This document shows, piece after piece, positions 43,839 through 52,357 of a stretch of DNA of 64,000 nucleotides (positions are counted from its first letter, which is position 1; the number at the start of each line of letters is the position of its first letter). Source of the DNA: Solirubrobacterales bacterium (lineage in GTDB: Bacteria; Actinomycetota; Thermoleophilia; Solirubrobacterales; 70-9). The position numbers and the translations under genes were made by a program. The DNA lies in assembly GCA_020438355.1 (NCBI GenBank), contig JAGQUT010000003.1, positions 122,530 through 186,529 on the forward strand, written 5' to 3'. The notes beneath the pieces are model-generated. The model had not been told where the DNA came from. It saw only the letters and a program-made list of their open reading frames with translations, and ran no database searches.

Positions 43839-44800
43839 GAGTGCTGGTAAATCGCGAATCCGATCCCGGAACAGACGGCCGCGATGATCCAGAAGCGCAG
43901 CATGATCTTGGTCTCTGACCAGGCCATCATCTCGAAGTGATGATGGAGCGGAGCCATCATCAGTACCCGGCGGCCGAAAGTCTTGAACGAGAAGACCTGG
44001 ACCAGGACCGAAAGAGCCTCGATCACGAAGATTCCACCGATCACGATCAGCAGGACCTCGGTCTGGGTCATGACTGCGAGCGCACCTATTGCTCCCCCGA
44101 GGCCCAGTGATCCCGTGTCCCCCATGAAGATCGTCGCCGGGAACGCGTTGTACCAGAGGAATCCGATGCAGCCGCCGACCAGGCAGACCGCGAAGAGAGC
44201 AAGGTCGTGCTGGCCGACAGTGATGTAGGAGATCGCGGTGTAGGCGAGCAGGACGATCGCGCTTGAACCGGCCGCCAGTCCGTCCAGGCCGTCGGTCAGG
44301 TTCACTCCGTTTGTGGCACCAGCCAGCACCAGGAAAACGAGAATGAAGTAGGCGACCGGACCTATGTCCCAGGTGAGGTCTGCGATCCGGAAGTGAATGA
44401 CCGGCTCCAGGCCGACCTCGTGCCTGGCGACCCACCAGAGGATCAACGCGAGGACTACCTGCCCCAGCAGCTTGTAGCGCCCCGGCAGGCCCAGCGAGCG
44501 GCGCTTGATGATCTTTATGTAGTCATCGGCGAAACCGAGCGCGGCACATCCGAGGGCGATCCCGAAGACGGTGATCGAGGCGGCATCCCTTTCGGAGAGC
44601 ACCAGGAACGGCACGATGATCGCGGTGAAGATGATCAGGCCTCCCATGGTGGGCGTGCCGGCCTTTGTCTGGTGTCCGGCCGGGCCTTCCTCCCGGATGT
44701 GCTGCCCGAACTCGCGGCCCCGCAGGAACTCGATGAACCTCGGCGCGAGGAATAGGCAGATCAGCATCGAGGCCATTGCGCCGATGACTATCTCGCCCAT
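43826..44800 (-). CDS. mraY: Phospho-N-acetylmuramoyl-pentapeptide transferase
   Basis: Makes lipid I by moving phospho-MurNAc-pentapeptide to undecaprenyl phosphate. The 324-residue integral membrane protein (about 10 helices) shows TKAGTPTMGG, GFADDYIKI, TNGVNLTDGLDGLA, FMGDTGSLGLGG and APLHHHFE, the complete catalytic set. ATG shares one base with the murF stop. Its stop codon lies inside the first of three hairpins. Confidence 0.97.
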   Translation of the reverse strand: MGEIVIGAMASMLICLFLAPRFIEFLRGREFGQHIREEGPAGHQTKAGTPTMGGLIIFTAIIVPFLVLSERDAASITVFGIALGCAALGFADDYIKIIKRRSLGLPGRYKLLGQVVLALILWWVARHEVGLEPVIHFRIADLTWDIGPVAYFILVFLVLAGATNGVNLTDGLDGLAAGSSAIVLLAYTAISYITVGQHDLALFAVCLVGGCIGFLWYNAFPATIFMGDTGSLGLGGAIGALAVMTQTEVLLIVIGGIFVIEALSVLVQVFSFKTFGRRVLMMAPLHHHFEMMAWSETKIMLRFWIIAAVCSGIGFAIYQHSIGR

Positions 44801-46152
44801 CAGGGCTCGCCCCTTTCGATCTGGCCTTCAGTGACCAGTTCGGTGATCCGTTCGAGTCCCGCCGCCCTCGATCCCTTGATCAGTGCGGCGGTCTCCGGGC
44901 CAAGCCTCTCCCTGAGCAGGTTGGCTGCCTCTTCGGGATTACCTGCCTTCAGGTCGGGTTCATAGGAGCGGGCCAGGTCTCCGACTCCGATGATCTCGAT
45001 CTCGAGACTTCTTGCGAGTTCGCCGATCTCTTCGTGATAGCGGACCTCGTCCGGGCCCAGCTCTGCCATCAGGCCGAGGACGGCCAGCTTGCGCGGGCGG
45101 TCAACCCTTGACAGGTACTCGAGCGCGGCCCTCATTGAGATCGGATTTGCGTTGTAACAGTCATTGATGATCAAGCTGCCATCGTCGAGTTCCAGGTGCT
45201 CGTTGCGAAACCTCGAGAAGGCGATTCCGTCTGTCCTCGCGGCGAGTTCGGCCGGAGTGAAACCGGCCGCGACGCCCGCACCAATTGCCGCCAGCGCGTT
45301 CAGCAGGTTGTGAGGCTCGGCAAACGGAAATTCGAACTTCTGCTCGCCCTGAAGCGTCTCGATCGTGGCTCGCGTGGCACCGGCGGTGACATCCAGTTCC
45401 ACCACGCGAACGTCACCTTCGCCTCCAAAGCGGACGAGTCCCGGCACTCCTTCGACATGCGGTTCGAGATATCCGGCCTCGAAGGGAACGATCATCACCC
45501 CGTCAGGCCCCACGCCGCCGATCAATTCGGCCTTGGCGGCGGCAACCGCTTCAATCGACCCCAGCAACTCGACGTGAACCGGGCCGACGTTGGTGATCAC
45601 GCCGACGTCCGGCTCGGCGATCGTTGCCAGTTCCGCGATCTGGCCTTCACCCCGCATCGCCATCTCCAGGACGAGCGTCTCGGTATCGGCCGGCGCCTCG
45701 AGAATCGTCAGGGGCAGGCCGATCTCGGTGTTGAAGTTCTCATTCGAGGCATGAACCCGGCCCGGGAGGATCGCCTTCGTGATGTCCTTTACCGACGTCT
45801 TTCCGACCGAGCCGGTTATTCCAATCACCTTGGCCCCGAGCTCGCGCCGCCAGGCCCTGGCCAGCATCTGAAGAGAGCCCAGCGGGTCGGGGGCGGAGAA
45901 TACGAACCCGTCAGAATCGCTCAACTCCGCGATCCAGTCGGGGGTTACGACCACGCCCCACGCACCTGACTCCAACGCCGCGGCGGCATGCGCGCCACCA
46001 TCGACCTGGCTTCCGGCCAGTCCGAAAAAGAGCTCCCCGCCGTCGACCCTGCGTGAGTCGATCTCGGCTCTGTCAGGTACACCGCCATGCCCGCGTTCGA
46101 TGACCTCGGCGCCCATCGCGGCTGCCATCTGTTCGGTCGTCAGCTCGATCAC
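44800..46152 (-). CDS. murF: UDP-MurNAc-tripeptide--D-alanyl-D-alanine ligase
   Basis: Adds D-Ala-D-Ala to complete the pentapeptide. The 450-residue Mur ligase has IDSRRVDGGELFFGLAG, the ATP loop ITGSVGKTSVKD, NENFNTEIGLPLTIL, ITNVGPVHVELLGS and the MurF-typical INDCYNANPISMRAAL. The GTG start overlaps the murE stop (GTGA), and mraY follows with a 1-nt overlap. Confidence 0.96.
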   Translation of the reverse strand: MIELTTEQMAAAMGAEVIERGHGGVPDRAEIDSRRVDGGELFFGLAGSQVDGGAHAAAALESGAWGVVVTPDWIAELSDSDGFVFSAPDPLGSLQMLARAWRRELGAKVIGITGSVGKTSVKDITKAILPGRVHASNENFNTEIGLPLTILEAPADTETLVLEMAMRGEGQIAELATIAEPDVGVITNVGPVHVELLGSIEAVAAAKAELIGGVGPDGVMIVPFEAGYLEPHVEGVPGLVRFGGEGDVRVVELDVTAGATRATIETLQGEQKFEFPFAEPHNLLNALAAIGAGVAAGFTPAELAARTDGIAFSRFRNEHLELDDGSLIINDCYNANPISMRAALEYLSRVDRPRKLAVLGLMAELGPDEVRYHEEIGELARSLEIEIIGVGDLARSYEPDLKAGNPEEAANLLRERLGPETAALIKGSRAAGLERITELVTEGQIERGEP

Positions 46153-47603
46153 GCGGGCTTCCCGGCGAGCTCTCGGAGGTGCTTTCGGGCGACGTCGCGA
46201 TCGTCGAAGGGGATCTTCCTGCCGTTCTCGAACTCCTGGCCCTGTTCGTGTCCCTTGCCAGCAATCACCACGGTGTCCCCGGGCCCGGCCTCGCGAAGCG
46301 CGATGCCGATGGCGGCGTCGCGGTCCTCCTCGACGATCACCGCGTCCCGGTCCTCGATTCCCGCGAGCACGTCCTCGATGATCGCAGAAGGCTCCTCGGA
46401 GCGCGGGTTGTCGGAAGTGATCACCACCAGGTCTGAAAGTTCGGCGCCGGCCCGGCCCATCAGGGGGCGCTTGGCCCGGTCGCGGTCGCCACCTGCCCCG
46501 ACAATGGAGATCAGCCTTCCGCCGGTCAGGCCCCTCGCCGCTCGCAGAACGTTCTCGACCGAGTCAGGGGTATGGGCGTAGTCCACGAGCACCGCGAACG
46601 TCTGTCCTTCGTCGATTGGCTCGAAGCGACCGGGAACCCTTCCTGCCTCGGAAAGACCGGCGACAGCTTCGCCCGGGTCTACCCCGAGGGCTATGGCACC
46701 CGCCAGAGCGGCCAGTGCGTTCGCGACGTTGAAACTTCCCGGAAGACCGGTCCGGACAGCCATTTCCCCATGCTCGGACTGCACTGCGAACCTCGCGCCA
46801 CCGGCATCGAAGCTCACGTCAAGCGCCGAGTAGTCGGCTGCATTGCCGTCTGCCGAGTAGGTGAGACAGTCGAACTCCGCAGCCAGACGCCGGCCGTACT
46901 CGTCATCCACGTTTACGATCGAAACGCCCGGCTCCGATGCAAAGAGGAGCCGCTTGGCCTGAAAGTAGTCCTCCATGTCCGAGTGGAAGTCGAGGTGGTC
47001 CTGGGTCAGGTTGGTGAAGATCGCCAGGTCGAAGTCGATCGCGTCGGCGCGGTGCATAACCAGGGCATGTGAGGAGACCTCCATCACGCAGGCCTCGTCG
47101 CCGGCGTCGAGCATCTGGCGAAATGAGGCCTGGAGATCAATCGCTTCAGGGGTTGTGCGTACGACCTCCTCTTCGACTCCCCCGATCACCTGCTTGACGG
47201 TCCCCATCAACCCTGTCGGGGTACCCGCGTACTCGAGAATGTCCCGCAGCAGGAACGCAGTCGTCGTCTTGCCGTTCGTGCCGGTTATCCCGGCCAGCTG
47301 CATCTCCGCAGTCGGGTCGTCGTTGAAGGTCGCTGCCACGGGCGCCATCGCCGCCCTGGAATCGCTCACAACCAGCTGCGGCACGTCAAGCTCCAGCCGG
47401 CGCTCGCAGACAAGCGCAGCGGCACCACGCCCGACCGCATCAGGCGCGTAGTCGTGACCGTCGCTGGTGAGACCGCGCACGCAGAAAAAGAGCGCACCCG
47501 GAGTCACTTTGCGGTTGTCAAACGCAAGCGAGGTGATTTCGGTGCCCGGGTCGCCGACTAGTTCGGACGAGGCCAGATCCCGGGCGAGTTGGTCCAGCCG
47601 CAT
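46149..47603 (-). CDS. murE: UDP-MurNAc-dipeptide--diaminopimelate ligase
   Basis: Adds the third residue of the stem peptide. The 484-residue Mur ligase has the DNRKVTPGALFFCVRG front region, ITGTNGKTTTAFLLRDIL, TTPEAIDLQ, SSHALVMHRAD and, in the C-terminal domain, DNPRSEEP; this DNPR box is the signature for meso-diaminopimelate rather than lysine. Several upstream ATGs are open, but ATG 47603 gives the family N-terminus (MRLDQLARDL) and lies 7 nt after a TAGAAT box, so murE has its own leaderless promoter inside the cluster. Confidence 0.95.
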   Translation of the reverse strand: MRLDQLARDLASSELVGDPGTEITSLAFDNRKVTPGALFFCVRGLTSDGHDYAPDAVGRGAAALVCERRLELDVPQLVVSDSRAAMAPVAATFNDDPTAEMQLAGITGTNGKTTTAFLLRDILEYAGTPTGLMGTVKQVIGGVEEEVVRTTPEAIDLQASFRQMLDAGDEACVMEVSSHALVMHRADAIDFDLAIFTNLTQDHLDFHSDMEDYFQAKRLLFASEPGVSIVNVDDEYGRRLAAEFDCLTYSADGNAADYSALDVSFDAGGARFAVQSEHGEMAVRTGLPGSFNVANALAALAGAIALGVDPGEAVAGLSEAGRVPGRFEPIDEGQTFAVLVDYAHTPDSVENVLRAARGLTGGRLISIVGAGGDRDRAKRPLMGRAGAELSDLVVITSDNPRSEEPSAIIEDVLAGIEDRDAVIVEEDRDAAIGIALREAGPGDTVVIAGKGHEQGQEFENGRKIPFDDRDVARKHLRELAGKPA

Positions 47604-47610
47604 GCGCGTG

Positions 47611-47616
47611 ATTCTA
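47611..47616 (-). promoter_or_regulatory. Leaderless promoter -10 box for murE
   Basis: TAGAAT on the minus strand followed by 7 nt and ATG 47603, within the 51-nt gap after ftsI. It would drive murE-murF-mraY independently of mraZ. Confidence 0.55.
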
Positions 47617-47654
47617 GATGGCATGGTCCCCGGAAAAGCAGCCGGGAGCACCTG

Positions 47655-49316
47655 CTACTGGTCGGTGGGAATACCGAGGTACGGAAGCGTAAAGGCGGCC
47701 AGTTCACCGAATCCGGGAGCAGCCGCCTCGGCACCGGTATGGCCGTTCGTAGGCTCATTGACCATCACCGAGACCACGATCGCGGGATCGTCGGCTGGTG
47801 CAACGCCCATGAACGAAGCTACGTACCTGGTGTCCGAGTAGCCGTCCTCGGTGGCGATCTGGGCGGTACCGGTCTTGCCGGCCAGCGTGTAGCCGGGCAC
47901 TGAAACCTCGGAAGCAGTACCTCCCGGCGCGAGCACCCCCTTCAGCATGTCGCGGACTTCAGAGGCCACCTCGGGTGAAACCACCCTGTGCCCCATGTCT
48001 GCCGGCACCTCCTGGCCGTCGATCTTCTCGATCAGCCTCGGCGTTCTCAGAATCCCGCCGTTGGCCAGGGCTCCGTAGGCCTGGACCATCTGGATCGGAG
48101 TCACTGCGAGACCCTGGCCGATCGGAACGTTGCCGATCGTCGAACCGGACCAGTCGCTGTATGGAAGGACTATGCCCTGTTCTTCACCCGGATAGTCGAT
48201 TCCGGTCGGCTGTCCGAAACCCCACTTGTTGATCCACCGGCTGAACTTCCTGCCTCCGATCTCGAGTCCGATCGTGACCGCGCCGACGTTTGACGACTGG
48301 GCGAGGATGTCACCGACATCGAGGGTCACTGTTCCACGGGGATGGCTTTCCTCGATTACCCGGTCGTAGATCTGGATCGAAGGCGCAAGGGTGAACGTGC
48401 TCGATGGCGTGACGGTTCCGTCCTCGAGGGCGGAGGCCACCGTGAAGGCCTTGAAGGTCGAGCCGGGCTCGTAGGTGTACGAGGTGCCAACGTTGAGCAG
48501 GTCCTCCGGTTCGGCGCTGGAAAGGTCGTCCAGGTTGACCGGCGGCCAGTTGGCCATGGCGAGGATGTCTGACGTCCTTGCGTCCATGACGATTGCCGAA
48601 GCGTTGACCGGGTCGTGGTATTCGCCAATCTCGGCAAGGACCCTCTCGGCTTCTGCCTGGATGGTGGCATCGAGAGTCAGCTGGACCGACTTGCCATCCT
48701 CGGCATCCCTGATCGTGTCGAAGCTCATCGGGTTTCCGGCGCCATCCTTGACCAGACGCTCCTCCCCGTTGACCCCCTTGAGGATGCTCTCCTTGCCGGC
48801 CTCTATACCTGTAAGGCCTTCGCCTTCGTCGCTTACGGCGCCGATTACCTGCGACGCAATGTCTCCCTGGGGACGGACGCGGAGGGTGTCCGGAAGCTGG
48901 TTGATGCCCTCAAGGCCCAGTGCCTCGACTGCGTTCGCCTTCTTGAGGTCGACCTTGCGATCGACATAAGCGAAACCTCCCGGTTGGGTGAGCGCGTTCA
49001 GTACCTCGTCCGGGTCGGCCTTGAGTGCCTTGGCCACTGCGGCAGCCTCTGCCGGGGGATCCTTGATCTGGTAGGGCGTGGCGACGATTGTCGCCCCCGG
49101 CTCCGAGCCAGCGAGCGGCTGCCCGTTGCGGTCCAGGATCGACCCCCGGAGGCCGGGCACCTCGACGATGTCTTCCTGCTGGCTGGTCGCCTGTGATGCG
49201 AGCGAGGAACCCTGCACCACCTGGAGCAGAAAAGCCCGAAAGAAGAGACCTGCGAGGAGGGCCAGACTGACTGCGAAAAGCAGCCCGATCCGCCTCTCCA
49301 GCCGGGGAACCCGCAT
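47655..49316 (-). CDS. ftsI: Peptidoglycan D,D-transpeptidase FtsI (class B PBP)
   Basis: Septal cross-linking enzyme. The 553-residue protein has a short cytoplasmic tail, one membrane helix (about residues 10-31), a PBP dimerisation domain beginning LRGSILDRNGQPLA, and a transpeptidase domain with the nucleophile box STFK (in YEPGSTFKAF), SSN and KTGT (LAGKTGTAQ). No PASTA domain follows. ATG shares one base with the ftsL stop. The length is normal for an actinobacterial FtsI. Confidence 0.95.
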   Translation of the reverse strand: MRVPRLERRIGLLFAVSLALLAGLFFRAFLLQVVQGSSLASQATSQQEDIVEVPGLRGSILDRNGQPLAGSEPGATIVATPYQIKDPPAEAAAVAKALKADPDEVLNALTQPGGFAYVDRKVDLKKANAVEALGLEGINQLPDTLRVRPQGDIASQVIGAVSDEGEGLTGIEAGKESILKGVNGEERLVKDGAGNPMSFDTIRDAEDGKSVQLTLDATIQAEAERVLAEIGEYHDPVNASAIVMDARTSDILAMANWPPVNLDDLSSAEPEDLLNVGTSYTYEPGSTFKAFTVASALEDGTVTPSSTFTLAPSIQIYDRVIEESHPRGTVTLDVGDILAQSSNVGAVTIGLEIGGRKFSRWINKWGFGQPTGIDYPGEEQGIVLPYSDWSGSTIGNVPIGQGLAVTPIQMVQAYGALANGGILRTPRLIEKIDGQEVPADMGHRVVSPEVASEVRDMLKGVLAPGGTASEVSVPGYTLAGKTGTAQIATEDGYSDTRYVASFMGVAPADDPAIVVSVMVNEPTNGHTGAEAAAPGFGELAAFTLPYLGIPTDQ

Positions 49317-49801
49317 CAGCCTCCAGCCGCCAGTCGTTCGGCGGCCGCCGAGTAGTCGGTCGGCTGGAATGAGCGATAGTGGATCGCGTCAGGCTCGGGA
49401 AGGTACATCCCTTCCGCTTCGGCCTGGGCCTGGACCCTTGGCATCGAGAGCGCAGCAGTCTGGGCGGACTCGAGAATCACGTTCTGGCGTTCGATTGACT
49501 CGATCTGCGTCTCCAGCTTGCTGGCCATCGACCCGTAGCTGACCGTCACTACGTTGATCGCTACCGTGGCGAGCAGGAGCGCTCCGATTACGAAGATCCA
49601 TCGCCTCCCGGTCGAGACCGTCCGAACGAGGCCGGATTCGGGAAAGTGGGAAACGGCCTGGGCGCTCTTGCCGATCAGTCGGAGTCCTGACTGCTGACGG
49701 TTGGCGGGCCTGCCCCTTACTCCGGGCCGACGCCTCGGAACCGGTCTGCGGGCCGGACTGCGCGTGGGAAGTACGGGGAGTGTTCTTGCCGGAGCGCCCA
49801 T
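49316..49801 (-). CDS. ftsL: FtsL-like division protein
   Basis: A 161-residue single-pass membrane protein between rsmH and ftsI, the position of ftsL. It has a long Pro/Arg-rich cytoplasmic tail (residues 1-65), one membrane helix (about 66-88), and a short coiled-coil stretch (residues 92-115, SKLETQIESIERQNVILESAQ) typical of FtsL/DivIC. Sequence conservation in this family is weak, so the call rests on architecture and synteny. Both boundaries share one base with their neighbours. Confidence 0.85.
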   Translation of the reverse strand: MGAPARTLPVLPTRSPARRPVPRRRPGVRGRPANRQQSGLRLIGKSAQAVSHFPESGLVRTVSTGRRWIFVIGALLLATVAINVVTVSYGSMASKLETQIESIERQNVILESAQTAALSMPRVQAQAEAEGMYLPEPDAIHYRSFQPTDYSAAAERLAAGG

Positions 49802-50823
49802 CAGTTCCCCTTCCCGGGTTCGGGAAGCTTGAGCGCGCCACGGAGGCGAGCCGAGCGGGCTCTGGGGTTGGCCGCGGTCTCTTCGTCGCTGGCCGAAATC
49901 GGCCGACGGGTCAAGACCTCTGCCTCGGGCTCATGGCCACACACGCAGACCGGGAGTTCGGGCGGGCAGACGCAGCCGGTTGCGAGGTCGTTGAAGAAAC
50001 GCTTGACCCTGCGGTCCTCCAGCGAGTGGAAGGAAATCACGGCCATGCGGCCGCCCGTCTCAAGCGTGTCCCAGGCGATCGGAAGGGCCGCATCGACCGC
50101 TTCGAGTTCTCCGTTGACGGCGATCCGAAGCGCCTGGAAGCTGCGCCTTGCCGGGTGGCCGGAACCAAAACGGGCGGCGGCCGGCATGCCGGCCTTGATC
50201 GCTTCGACGAGGTCAGAGGTGGTCTCTAGCGGGCGTCGGGCGACGATCTCGCGGCTGATCCCACCGGCGTAGCGTTCTTCGCCGAGGTCGCGAAGCATCC
50301 TGGCCAGCTGCTGCTCGGTCCAGGTGTTGAGAATCACTTCGGCGGTCAGGTCCTGGCGCGGATCCATCCGCATGTCAAGCGGCGCCTCATGTGAGTAGGA
50401 GAACCCGCGTTCAGCGGCATCCACCTGAAGTGAAGACATCCCAAGATCCATGTACAGCGCCGATGCACGAAATCCTTCATTTTGCAGGGATTTCAGGGCA
50501 ATGCTGAATTCCGCGGCGAGAAACCGGGTCTGGCAGACGGCTTCGGAGGCGAACTCCTGGAAGTGGGCCTGGGCGACCGGGTCACGGTCGATGGCGACCA
50601 GTGTGCCTTCCGGCCCGATCCGGTCCGCGACAAGCCTGGCGTGACCGCCGGCCCCGAAGGTGCAGTCGACGATGGTCTCTCCCGGCTGGGGTCCGATCAG
50701 GTCGACCAGTTCTCCCGCCAGGACAGGAAGGTGTCCCCTCGGCCCCTGATCAGGGCGGTCCGGAATCTGTCGGGCGTCGCTCACTCTGGCTCCGATCGGG
50801 GCGAGCCGCGCCGCGGCGCTCAC
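49801..50823 (-). CDS. rsmH: 16S rRNA (cytosine1402-N4)-methyltransferase
   Basis: RsmH (MraW) methylates C1402 of 16S rRNA. The protein has HLPVLAGELVDLIGPQPGETIVDCTFGAGGHA with the SAM-binding glycines, DRDPVAQ, MDLGMSSLQVDAAERGFSY, and the C-terminal RIAVNGELEAV and ISFHSLEDRRVKRFF boxes. GTG 50823 overlaps the mraZ stop (GTGA) and gives 340 residues; a GTG 14 codons later would be nearer the family average. An insert CVCPPELPVCVCGHE near residue 285 has four cysteines, as seen in other members. Confidence 0.95.
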   Translation of the reverse strand: MSAAARLAPIGARVSDARQIPDRPDQGPRGHLPVLAGELVDLIGPQPGETIVDCTFGAGGHARLVADRIGPEGTLVAIDRDPVAQAHFQEFASEAVCQTRFLAAEFSIALKSLQNEGFRASALYMDLGMSSLQVDAAERGFSYSHEAPLDMRMDPRQDLTAEVILNTWTEQQLARMLRDLGEERYAGGISREIVARRPLETTSDLVEAIKAGMPAAARFGSGHPARRSFQALRIAVNGELEAVDAALPIAWDTLETGGRMAVISFHSLEDRRVKRFFNDLATGCVCPPELPVCVCGHEPEAEVLTRRPISASDEETAANPRARSARLRGALKLPEPGKGN

Positions 50824-51257
50824 TCGGTGCCTCCGGCGAGGTTCTCGGCCACTTCGGGGAACTGGCCAAGCAGCTCCTCGTTGACCTTTGCCCAGCTTTC
50901 GGCGTTCCAGATCTCGATGTAGTTGCCGGCGCCGACTACGGCACATGCGCTGTCGATGCCCGCGAGGGCCTTCAGTTCGGCCGGCACCCTGATCCTGCCG
51001 GCGGCGTCGAGGTCACCCTCGTCAGCGCTTGCGTTGATCATCCGTCGCAGGTTGCGGGCGTCCGCACCGAACGGGCTGTGGGGAGCGACGTAACGCTCCT
51101 CCATCTCGTCGAAGTCCTTGGTCGCGTACAGCCAGAGGCAGGCGTCCGGCCCCTTGGCGAGAACGTATCCGTCATCCAGTGCGGCGCGGAACTTGCGTGG
51201 CACCGTGAGGCGGTCCTTGGAGTCGAGGCTGTGTTCGTGTTGGCCCCTGAACGCCAC
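50820..51257 (-). CDS. mraZ: Transcriptional regulator MraZ
   Basis: First gene of the dcw cluster. The 145-residue protein has two AbrB-like SpoVT/MraZ repeats: FRGQHEHSLDSKDRLTVPRKFR at the front and LDAAGRIRVPAELKALAGI in the second half. In other bacteria MraZ binds repeated TGGGN boxes in its own promoter; four such positions with 10-bp periodicity are present here. GTG 51257 follows a GGACGAGGAG site. An open extension upstream is not conserved in the family and is left out. Confidence 0.95.
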   Translation of the reverse strand: MAFRGQHEHSLDSKDRLTVPRKFRAALDDGYVLAKGPDACLWLYATKDFDEMEERYVAPHSPFGADARNLRRMINASADEGDLDAAGRIRVPAELKALAGIDSACAVVGAGNYIEIWNAESWAKVNEELLGQFPEVAENLAGGTE

Positions 51258-51370
51258 CGCTCCTCGTCCTTTCTTGCCTCGCCGTTGGTTGACCGGGAAA
51301 GAGTCGGGCCGGGGTGGTGAGAGCGGGAGGAGCTCCATCACCCCGGCCCATTGGCTTCAACTCGAAAGGG

Positions 51371-51411
51371 ACCATAACCCACTTCGTCCCACTTTGCAAC
51401 ACATCCCCCCA
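51371..51411 (-). promoter_or_regulatory. mraZ promoter with MraZ-binding boxes
   Basis: On the minus strand: -35 TTGCAA (51399-51394), 17-nt spacer, -10 TATGGT (51376-51371). Pentamers TGGGG (51411-51407), TGTTG (51401-51397, degenerate), TGGGA (51391-51387) and TGGGT (51381-51377) recur every 10 bp through the promoter, the arrangement known for MraZ operators. The leader would be about 107 nt. Confidence 0.75.
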
Positions 51412-51484
51412 TTTGACCTTCGAAACTGCAACCGTCGTTGCATTCCGGCGGACGGGGTTTCCGGCAGATCGAAGCCCCAGGGAC

Positions 51485-51490
51485 TAGGCT
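51485..51490 (+). promoter_or_regulatory. Leaderless promoter -10 box for 51497 gene
   Basis: TAGGCT followed by exactly 6 nt and the ATG at 51497. Confidence 0.5.
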
Positions 51491-51496
51491 GGCGGC

Positions 51497-52357
51497 ATGT
51501 CCGAAGTAGCGCATGCGAACGCTCTGCGGGGAGCAGAGTTCAAGCAACTGATGGGCCGACCGAAGACCTGGGTCATCATCGGCATCTGCAGCGTCCTTCT
51601 CGGGGTGGCCGGTTCGCTGATCTCGCCGGTCGTGGGCGTCGGCCTGTTCGTCATCACCTTCCTGGTCGGGATCGCGATCACGTTTTTCGTCGCTGACCAC
51701 CGCGCCGCCCAGGCCTTCTACGAGGCGTACGCCGAGTCGAGGGGCCTGACCAAATGGACGACCAAATCACTGGGTGGCACCACCCCGCTCCTTCGCAAGG
51801 GGGACAAGCAGAGGGTCGACGTACTTTTCGAGGGGGAGCTTGCCCCGGGTATCGAGGGGCAACTGTCCCTCTGGAATTTCATCGTCGAAAGCAGAGACAG
51901 CAAGGGCAACGAGACCGAGGTCAACTACCCGTTCACGATCGTTTTGGTCAGCCTGCCAGAGACGATCCAGCACCTGCGGGACATCCGGGTCCAGAGGCAG
52001 TCCGGCTTCAAGGCACTCGAGAAGTTCGAGGACACCTTCCGCCGCAGCCACGAGCGGGTGACTCTCGAAAGCGAGGCAATGCGGGACAAATACGAGATCT
52101 TCCGGGGCAAGGACGAAAGCGAGGTCTGGGTCCGTCGCCTTTTCTCGCCAAGCTTCATCGTCTGGCTGACCGAGACCCCGCCGGAGAAGTTCGGCTTCGA
52201 GCTCGAGAACGGCTGGCTCTGCGCCTATGTGCCCAAGCACCGCGAAAGTGCCGAAGGCCTCGACGAAATGATCCAGTTAGGCACGACTGTCGCCGCAAGG
52301 CTTCGTGAAGAGGTTTCAGAGACATCGCCAGCCCCGGAAAGCGGGCAGACCGCATGA
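51497..52357 (+). CDS. Membrane protein, DUF3137-like (tandem copy 1)
   Basis: A 286-residue protein with two adjacent membrane helices (about residues 24-44 and 48-68) and a large soluble domain. Segments such as TPLLRKGDK, FEGELAPG, VNYPFTIV, RVTLESEAMRDKYEIF and RRLFSPSFIVWLTE repeat closely in the next gene. The C-terminal half follows the DUF3137 pattern (ERVTLES-F-KxYE-F ... SPSFIxWL ... FELENGxLxxY). The function is unknown. Transcribed divergently from mraZ with a start-proximal promoter; it overlaps its paralogue by 4 nt, so both are made together. Confidence 0.75.
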   Translation: MSEVAHANALRGAEFKQLMGRPKTWVIIGICSVLLGVAGSLISPVVGVGLFVITFLVGIAITFFVADHRAAQAFYEAYAESRGLTKWTTKSLGGTTPLLRKGDKQRVDVLFEGELAPGIEGQLSLWNFIVESRDSKGNETEVNYPFTIVLVSLPETIQHLRDIRVQRQSGFKALEKFEDTFRRSHERVTLESEAMRDKYEIFRGKDESEVWVRRLFSPSFIVWLTETPPEKFGFELENGWLCAYVPKHRESAEGLDEMIQLGTTVAARLREEVSETSPAPESGQTA

